Source: Candidula unifasciata (taxonomy: Eukaryota; Mollusca; Gastropoda; Stylommatophora; Geomitridae). From it: 64,000 bases of DNA. The stretch covers positions 1,210,001 to 1,274,000 of the forward strand of contig CAJHNH020001113.1 in NCBI GenBank assembly GCA_905116865.2, written 5' to 3'. The translations under genes were made by a program, and so were the position numbers. The notes beneath the pieces are model-generated. The model was not told where the DNA came from, searched no databases, and saw nothing but the letters and a program-made list of their open reading frames with translations. Each line of letters starts with the position of its first letter. Position 1 is the first letter of the stretch. Below are positions 56,890 through 64,000 of the stretch, in pieces.

Positions 56890-57580
56890 AGCCTGCCAAC
56901 GCCTAGTAGGACACCCAGCTCAGCCCTGCCGCCAAGTGATGCACACTGAAAATCTAAGGCCATCAGAGGTCTAGGACTAACAGGACTCTGACTTGCCAGG
57001 TGGGATGGGAACCATGTGGTTAAATACTCCCTGAAATGTAACAGGCTCAGCAAGCTGGCAGTAAATGAAAGCTTGCTTTAAAAAATTATAAGAAAAAAAA
57101 TCGGACGTAGATACAAAGGCAGCAGAATTATATGCCAGTGACAGACAGTTGGAAAATCTGAGGCTGTGAATACCAGCAACTTCACAGCACATACCAAGGC
57201 TTGCACTAGATTCTTCAGACATGATACTCAAAGGCAAAACAGGCATTAGAGACAAGAAATCAGCTAGCAGCTTCAAATCCTGCTGTGCTTTAAGCTAAAT
57301 GTATGGCTTTGGCAATTTCATAGCCAGTCCATTGTTTAATGTTGTGACAATCAGCTTGAATATAGAGGTAGAGGCAGATACTGTAGTTCTTTGGTAGTGA
57401 TGACATATTTATTGAGTACATCAGAGGTGTAGCTTACTCTAGGATTACTACAGTAGCATTATCCCATGAATGATCTATAAACTAAACTATCGAGCAGTAC
57501 AATCCAACCAATTGTGAATGAATCTACAAAGGCTTTGAGTGAGCTGTTTATGGGCTTTTGCTTCTCTATTCAGAGATAAG
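56890..57580. other. Downstream segment with no recognised feature
   Basis: Nothing was recognised on either strand. Confidence 0.45.
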
Positions 57581-57584
57581 GTTA

Positions 57585-57781
57585 GTTGTGTATCCTTTAC
57601 AGGATGTTGCAGAACCAACCTTAACAGCCCCTGGCTGTTGTGTGGTTTTCTAGTTTGCCATCGCTTTCTGGACAGTCGGCTTTCTTGATACCACTGTCGA
57701 AACCAATGCAAGGCGCATGGCCCGCAGCTGGGATTGAACCCAGCATTATGAAGCGTTCGCATCGACTTAGCTACACAGCTA
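57585..57781 (-). mobile_element. tRNA-derived SINE (family C), copy 3
   Basis: 'tagttgtgtatcctttacag', 'gataccactgtcgaaaccaa' and the inverted B box 'gggattgaacccag' match copy 2 at 13598-13805. Confidence 0.78.
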
Positions 57782-57827
57782 ACATTCAGAGATAAAGCAG
57801 AAGAAAATAAACAATAATTTGCTAATA

Positions 57828-58125
57828 AAAACAAGCAGCAGCAGCAGAAGAAGAAGAAGATGAAGAAGAGGAAGAAGAAGAAGAGTGGGAAGACGAGGAA
57901 ACAGGTGGGGAAAAAATACAATAACAATATGATAATAATAACAAAAAGTCGAAGAATAAAATAAAAAAGAAGAGGAGGAGGAAGGAGAAGAAGAGAAGAG
58001 CAAGAATAATAATAATGATACAATAATAACACACAGAAAAGGGAGAAAAAGATTAAGAAGAGAGAAAGAAGGAGAAGAACAAAATAAACAAGCTGTTGAA
58101 AAAGAAAGAACAAGAAAAATTTTTC
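57828..58125. repeat. Polypurine (AAG/GAG-rich) tract, about 300 bp
   Basis: The plus strand is almost entirely A and G, with AAG, AGC and AAT triplet runs. Such tracts can form triplex DNA. The minus-strand Phe/Leu/Ser frames here are not credible proteins. Confidence 0.88.
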
Positions 58126-58487
58126 ATATCACAGAACATACACATATTACTTGAACATATAAATATTGCTTCTGACTGCCTACAATACTAACTTTAACTC
58201 TGACATCAACACTTGTTGAAACAGTGCAGCCAGAATGATCACACACACAAACACACAAAAAAGATACTTTAAATGTGATAACATGAAAACCAAAACACAT
58301 ACAAGAAAGAACTGACCCCATTAGAATAACATGAATTGCACCTCCTGACTATTTATTTCAGCTAAAGCTACCCACATTTCTGTTTATTTATATAGAACTT
58401 ATGTGATATGTATATATGCAGCAAAAATATAAATATACATCTGAAGCAGTTGTAAACGTGTGTACATTTTTTATGTAGAAATTCAAT

Positions 58488-58700
58488 TTGTACCAGGCAC
58501 TAGTGAACGGTATAGAAGCTTGCCCCGCCAGTCAAAATGGTCGTGGGGTCAAATGTGGACCAGAGCAGTTTCTATAAATGATAGGGGCTCCATGTGGTTC
58601 TAGCATAAAACATGTACTAGAAAATATACTCGGAGGTAAAGGTGGCTGGCATTATGTTGATCACATCACATATTTAGCACCCTTAGGTCTTTTTTTTTTT
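58488..58700 (+). mobile_element. Family-A-like SINE, diverged
   Basis: 'ggtcgtggggtcaaatgtgg' resembles the B-box region, followed by 'gaggtaaaggtggctggcat' and 'tgatcacatcacatatttagc' as in the family-A body. Confidence 0.55.
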
Positions 58701-58744
58701 TTAAATGGTTCTAGCCTTCGATGTGCTAATGGCATCTTATTTTC

Positions 58745-58940
58745 TTAGCATTCACTGGCTTTAAACTCTGGTGGAAAGTTCTGGTTGTTTATCCACTTCT
58801 AGACTTGTGTTGTTCCAGAACTTGAGTTTTGCCTGCACATCTATTTTACAGATCTGGCTTATTTGTATGCAGACTATCATTTCCTTACCTCTCAGGCAGA
58901 TGCACTCAGACTTAAAAGGAAACACCCTTAAATAGTCACC
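58745..58940 (-). repeat. Interspersed repeat F, copy
   Basis: 'ttcactggctttaaactctgg', 'ttgttccagaacttgagttttgcc' and 'ctcaggcagatgcactcagac' match the inverse of 55340-55480. Confidence 0.65.
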
Positions 58941-58944
58941 CAGC

Positions 58945-59655
58945 GTCACCCAGAGGCAGAAAACCTATCCTACCCCAAACAGCATCCCAGAACCCACATT
59001 GGGATGCAAATATAAAGCTATACAAGGTGTGTGTAAACATGAAGTCTGGTTGAAATGAAGTTTGAAAAATGGCAACACTGCAGCTTATCTCCAAATTCTT
59101 CCGAAAGGTTTGAGTTGAGAGGATCACTACATGGATTTATCCCATATGACTTGGTTTCTCTCTATGCAGAATGGCTGTCCTCTACTAAAGTGTTGCACAA
59201 AGCATGAACTCCATAGCTCCAGTGATCTCCCATTGATCTCTGTAGACACTGCACTCATGATCTTAATGACCCACCACCTTCAGAGTGCGAGACAAACATC
59301 TTGATCTTTTTCCCGTGAAGACCTCCAGCTTCTTGCTTCTCAGCCTTCTGACCCCTTGAGGGTCATTGCTGAACCATCTGTGACTGGCCTTTTTTTCCAG
59401 TTGGTGACTCCAAGTGTTTGTAGCTCTGCCTGTATCACTGCACCGTCTCTTTGGTCTCGCACGTGGTCTAGTCTCATTCACCTCTTTTGTCTAGGCATCT
59501 TTTGTCTCTCTGTTATCTGCCATTCTCTCTACACACCACAACCAATGCAGTAATTTATCTCCAACAACAAAGCAAAATTAGACTCAGCCCTAAGAAATGC
59601 TTAGGGTGTTGTTTGCTATTTCTAATGAATTTCACATACTGTAGTCCTTTACTTC
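58945..59655. other. Downstream segment, mostly unrecognised
   Basis: 59335-59365 is related to the tandem pair at 27960-28100. Otherwise nothing was recognised. Confidence 0.45.
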
Positions 59656-59659
59656 ATTA

Positions 59660-59945
59660 CATTAGGGGCCGCGTTAGTGCAGTTAATAGGAGACTCACTT
59701 TCAAATCCAGCTGCGATTCGCTGCAGCTTATGGCTGGTATTCCAAACAGGGTGGTTCCCAGGGTTCATCCAGCCTCTAGGTAATTGTTACCAGAGTTAAC
59801 ACTCTGGGGTAAATAGAGGAACATCGCTGTAGCTACGGAGTTACGTGCAGACGGTGATACAGGTAGACTGTTTCTTATCAGCTGTTCGTACTGGTGGCAG
59901 AGCACTTATGGTTTATAACCGTGTGCAATGACGCTGGTTCACATC
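59660..59945 (+). mobile_element. Probable tRNA-derived SINE (unclassified)
   Basis: 'ggggccgcgttagtgcagttaa' resembles a tRNA 5' half, and 'ttcccagggttcatcc' a B box, but their spacing is longer than usual. No second copy was found in the window. Confidence 0.35.
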
Positions 59946-60129
59946 TCCCGACTTTACTTTTTTACTTCATACATTTGGTCAAAACGTACAGACAATTACT
60001 CACAGGGCAGTTGTAAAATGTGGACAAATTAATCCTCAGTATTAACAGAATAAGCACAGAAGTAAATGTAACAACAAAGACAAGGACCATACTGACATTA
60101 ACTACTGATGTCAACCAATGGGGTTTTTT

Positions 60130-60490
60130 TTTTAAGGCCAGTGTAAATATTTAAATACTTAGGCACATGGATAACATTAAATAGAAGATGCATGGGAGAT
60201 CAAGAACATAATAAAGTAAGGAGAAATCTGCTGTTAGAAAATAACATGATTTGCAAACAATTTATGTTAGTGAAGCTTAGCAACAACGGGAAAAAATGGC
60301 ATCTATGACCACTAGACAGATTTTGGAAAAGTGAACAGACAATGTCAAGGGGACATTCTTGACACTTCTGTCATGTCATGACATACAAAAGAGCCCTAAA
60401 ACTGATAAACACTAGTGGAAATCAGAAGATGTGGAAAAGTACAGTCACATATATGTAAGTCAGCAAGGCACTTAATGATGATTTTTCCCC
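60130..60490 (+). pseudogene. LINE 3'-end fragment
   Basis: The plus strand contains a diverged Phe/Tyr-Leu-Gly-Thr-Trp-Ile-Thr motif near 60160 and ends with 'gtcagcaaggcacttaatgatgat', the same tail as other RTE-like copies. Confidence 0.65.
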
Positions 60491-60949
60491 CACCTAAAAT
60501 TAGCATTAGCATTATTGTATTTGTAACAACCAAAAATATATTCACTGTCAAACAATTCAATTAACAGTTTTACCAATAAACATATTGAATAATTTACCAC
60601 ACACCATCAATGTAAAATTTGTAACACTATTCTGCATGAGCGGTCATTACATACATTCTAATGCCCAATACGTAGTGACACTGACTGTGATAACAAAACA
60701 TTTGATGATGTTTATGGCACACACACTACATGCCAAGAACAACACTATGTTTTTAACTGTTGAAATGTACAATAACTCCATGAAAAAAACATGGCTTCTG
60801 ATTAACACTTATTGAGATACTACAAATAAAATGACATGAAGCTCGTGCAAGGAGCTGCAATGCTTCAAGTGTGACTAAAATGTGGAGATCTGAATATTAA
60901 AAGGCAGTGTGATGATGATGATACATAAATCAATCTGACCACTCAATCA

Positions 60950-62145
60950 ATTAGGCCATCACAAAAAAGCTACAATGATATAAAACAGTATTACATGGAA
61001 ATATCACCAGAAACGCAATCACAAACAACACCAGGAATGAGATCATCACAGAGAAGCAATCTCACAAAAAACATCACTGAAATTACCAATAACATAAAAA
61101 CATCAAACATCAACAGGAAATTGCTATCAGGAAATTGTTATCATCATAACAACATAAACAGCAATCTCCACTGCAACAATAACAAAAAACCACTGCAACA
61201 ATAACATAAAACAACATAATAATGTCTATAATAATTGCATTAAAACATCATCACAACAACACCAACATCATTAAAAACATCACAACAACTTCAAAGGAAA
61301 CATCATTATAAAAACATCTACAACAATCTCACAGGGGGGAAAAAAGCATCACAACATCAACAATAACATAACAATAACATAAACAGACCATAACATCAAA
61401 TAAACTGCACAGAAAAAATAAATTATGACAACATCTACAAGAAGAATTTCAAGACCACTGATAAAAACATCAAACAACTGCACAGAAAACATCATCATAA
61501 CATCTACAACAATCAACATCATCAAACAAACAAAAATCTAAAACAACTGCACACACAAAACATCACCACAACAACATCTATAACTGCACAGAAAACATAG
61601 TTACAACATCAACATTTTAAAAAATACAAGCAATAAAATAAAACCCCTCATCGATAACAACATCGTTAACTATAAAAACAACCACATCATTATAAACAAC
61701 CACAGTATCAAAACATCATGATAAACAAAAACACACATCTACAATGGTAACATGAAAAAGAAATCAATGAGATTACCGTGAAAAACACATTAATAACAAC
61801 GTCAACAACAACTATGTGCCATCTCCACAATTAAGGTCGGATACAATGTTCCCACTGCAGTCTTTGGAAATATTAAATAGTGTTGCCTCAATCTCTCCCA
61901 CAGTGGGACTCTCATAATGTTGTCTGAAAACCAGTAAAATAAATTAATAATTAAAAAAGCTGTCCATCGTGGAAATCAAACCCTAGTACTCCAGGATCTT
62001 AAAATTGTTAAACTCATTCACTAACTTCTAAGCTACAAGGCCAAACAGACATTTAAACAAAACATGGATAAGAACAAAAAATAATACCATTGTCAGCGAC
62101 TACAGCATCAAAACATCAACAACATCAAAAACAACATCTTGTCTG
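60950..62145. repeat. CA-rich, G-poor low-complexity tract (AACATC words)
   Basis: The plus strand is dominated by aacatc, acaacatc and ataacat words with very little G. It is not a strict tandem repeat. A 61800-62095 island of normal composition interrupts it, including a possible minus-strand tRNA-like 'ggaaatcaaaccctagtac' at 61972. Confidence 0.85.
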
Positions 62146-62149
62146 TAAC

Positions 62150-62980
62150 TTGATATTAAGCATACAATGGCTGCCTTTACTATGGCATTGAGTAGGAAAC
62201 TATAAACGGAGAATCCAACCGCATCTCTGCGAATAACCATTAAAAAATGGACATAATAATGAAATATTTACAGGTTGGTTCAGAAATCTGGCTATTACAG
62301 AAAAAACCTAAACTGGAGGCCGGGTGGTGAAATGGATAGAGCATGTAAAGGAGCCATTTCCTTGTTTTCAAGTGTATTGGATCAATGGTGGCAGTTTGAT
62401 AGTTTTATAGATCACTCGGCACTTCCTTTTCGGTCTGGAAATAAAAAAAGTACAGTAGAATTGGTACTTCATGATCACATTGTAATCCACTGTCTCATTA
62501 CAACCAATTCAAACATAAATGTAGTTTGTCAGTTAGCCAAGGTTCCATCAGTGACGGGTTGCCCTATAACTGCTTCATTCCTGTGAAAAGTGAAGCTCCA
62601 GAAAATGTTCTTTACTGTCCCATTTGGAAACCAGTGAAAAGCCTATATCATTCCCAGCATAATCCTTGAATAAAAACAGAAAGAAAAAAAAAACAGTAGC
62701 ACTGAGAAAATCTGGTAATAGCATTACTAGAATGTAAATTCACTGCAACCCACATTACCAAAGAAATAAAAGGAGAGAAGAAAAAACATGTGCAGATGAA
62801 ATTAACAGAATGAGGTTATTAAGGTGGGGAAGACAGTGGCTAGCTGCATGGGGTGGAAAAGAATATGATTCTGTGTGAGGTGGTTGAGGAAAGGGGGGGG
62901 GGGGGGAAGAGGGGATAGAATAAATGGAAGCAGAAGAGTAGTGTGCTACCTTATCCAAATAGATTAGGCATACTATCATC
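62150..62980. other. Downstream segment with no convincing feature
   Basis: 'ggccgggtggtgaaatggatagagc' at 62317 looks like a tRNA A-box region without a matching B box. A G-run lies at 62895-62906. No gene was recognised. Confidence 0.4.
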
Positions 62981-62984
62981 TACA

Positions 62985-63075
62985 AACTGACTTACCTCAA
63001 CTGCAATAAACAGCTGTGCAAACTACATAGATTCACTTACCTAAATGCAATAAACAGCAGTGCAAACTACATATG
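62985..63075. repeat. Two-copy 43-bp tandem repeat
   Basis: 'gcaataaacagctgtgcaaactacata' and 'gcaataaacagcagtgcaaactacata' lie in adjacent units, each beginning 'cttacct'. Confidence 0.85.
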
Positions 63076-63081
63076 TAATGT

Positions 63082-63613
63082 TGTGAATTCCAGGGGAAAT
63101 CCCAGAGAGTTCCCGATGGGGAGGACAAGGTCAGAGGACCAGTGATACAAGAGAAAAATGAGATAAGTGGGTCTCGTGTATCCCATGCTGAGCAAAATAA
63201 GAGATACAAGAAAAGCGTGAGAGTGGAACGAAAGACGTGAACCGAGAGACGGTAGTAAAGACAGTCAAGTTCGGACCTGGTTGTGAGAGGTAGTATGAAG
63301 GGACACATGAGGAGAATGAAGAAATTTTGAATACGTGTTATGTTCCGAGAGGAGATATGAATGTTTCCTACATCTTAATACCGAGTACAAGGTTTCGTTG
63401 AAGGATGGATGGATGATTCCAAAGACGCTGATGGATCGATGTAGTGTGTGAGAAGTTAGACCAGGCCGCCAGAATCAGCCAAGCAGAACGAACACGAGGA
63501 TGGGAGAATGTGTGCCTACGAAATGTTGTGATTCAGCGAATAAAAGCATGTCACTTTGAATAATTTCTGGAGACAGTCTATTCGTTTAATCCAAAGAACT
63601 GTATGAATTCACA
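63082..63613 (+). repeat. Candidate long terminal repeat (about 532 bp)
   Basis: The segment starts TGTGAATTC and ends GAATTCACA, a perfect 9-bp terminal inverted repeat with TG...CA ends. It carries AATAAA at 63539-63544 about 70 bp before its right end. A retroviral-like integrase remnant begins about 200 bp further on. No second LTR is visible in the window, no primer-binding site was recognised, and no target duplication is evident. Confidence 0.35.
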
Positions 63614-63809
63614 GGAAACTGTTTTATGCAACTTTCGTTCCATTAGCAGTTTTGCTGCACGTAAAGTTGTGGACAGTCACTCACTCTGTGTCACAGATGT
63701 TCATATTACCCTATTCTGCTGGCTGTATGCTACCTCAGATACTTGGACACAATATCAGCTGTAGATCTTGACCAATGTCAATCTATCTACATTTTTTTGG
63801 CGCGGTTTT

Positions 63810-64000
63810 GCAAAAGACATAAAAAGATACGTAAAATCTTGAGATATCTGTTTGAAAACTACACAAAAAAGGGTAAACCCAAAAGTCCCTGTTCAACCCG
63901 GCCTTACTGCCAACAGACTGTTTGAACAAGTCGCAGTAGACATTATGGGACCCTTGCTTGTTACATGGCGAAAGGGAATAGATTTATTCTCACCATGATA
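63810..64000 (+). pseudogene. Ty3/gypsy-like integrase core remnant, cut by window end
   Basis: The plus strand at 63930-63955 encodes Val-Ala-Val-Asp-Ile-Met-Gly-Pro-Leu, the first catalytic Asp block of the DDE integrase core in Ty3/gypsy elements. A further Phe-Ile-Leu-Thr-Met-Ile stretch lies at the window end in another frame, so at least one frameshift separates them. Another shift lies upstream near 63875. The domain continues beyond the window. Confidence 0.75.

Noticed and set aside
57487..58113. 208-codon Phe/Leu/Ser-rich minus-strand frame resembling a membrane protein
   Set aside because: It is the complement of the polypurine tract joined to SINE family C. The hydrophobicity is a composition effect.
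62275..62586. 103-codon plus-strand frame near the end of the window
   Set aside because: No recognisable motif. It overlaps a tRNA-like segment and has no compositional or splice support.

Overview
The window is animal nuclear DNA and is almost entirely non-coding. Long pure microsatellites, several minisatellite blocks, at least three tRNA-derived SINE families, decayed LINEs of several clades, hAT DNA transposons and one multi-exon gene point to a lophotrochozoan. A gastropod mollusc, possibly a caenogastropod, is the likeliest source. That placement is inferred from the repeat style and not from any marker gene.

Only one convincing cellular gene is visible. It is a three-exon, plus-strand gene spanning 8879-50626 (exons 8879-8987, 47415-47513 and 50343-50626). 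All splice junctions are GT-AG and phase 1, and the introns are about 38.4 kb and 2.8 kb. The joined frame is 163 codons. It encodes a signal peptide, a cysteine-free acidic propeptide with two similar leucine-rich helices, a Lys-Arg cleavage site, and a 24-residue C-terminal peptide with the only two cysteines (Cys-x6-Cys-Tyr at the very end). This is the layout of a secreted neuropeptide or peptide-hormone precursor, and the ring geometry resembles allatostatin-C/somatostatin-type peptides.

Layout: 1-8.9 kb is upstream DNA holding microsatellites, a LINE reverse-transcriptase relic, an 871-bp hAT element carrying a captured LINE end, and nested SINEs. 9-47.4 kb is intron 1: many LINE and SINE fragments, an inverted LINE pair (16.3-17.2 kb), a 35-bp minisatellite (33.4-35.0 kb), a second copy of the hAT element (39.4-40.2 kb), a LINE ORF1 relic (40.9-42.2 kb), a 42-bp AT-rich minisatellite (43.3-44.7 kb), a pure GTCT array (45.4 kb) and a SPIN-like hAT element (46.24 kb). 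47.5-50.3 kb is intron 2; it contains a 31-bp minisatellite that appears to have grown from the end of a SPIN-like element. 50.6-64 kb is downstream DNA: a 20-bp satellite with a 160-bp higher-order period, further LINE and SINE debris, a degenerate ~185-bp tandem repeat, a CA-rich/G-poor low-complexity tract, and a Ty3/gypsy-like integrase relic cut by the window edge.

The strongest observations are the neuropeptide precursor gene, the pair of hAT elements with perfect 8-bp target duplications that share a captured LINE 3' end, and the series of SPIN-like elements with one, two and about 34 copies of the same subterminal unit.
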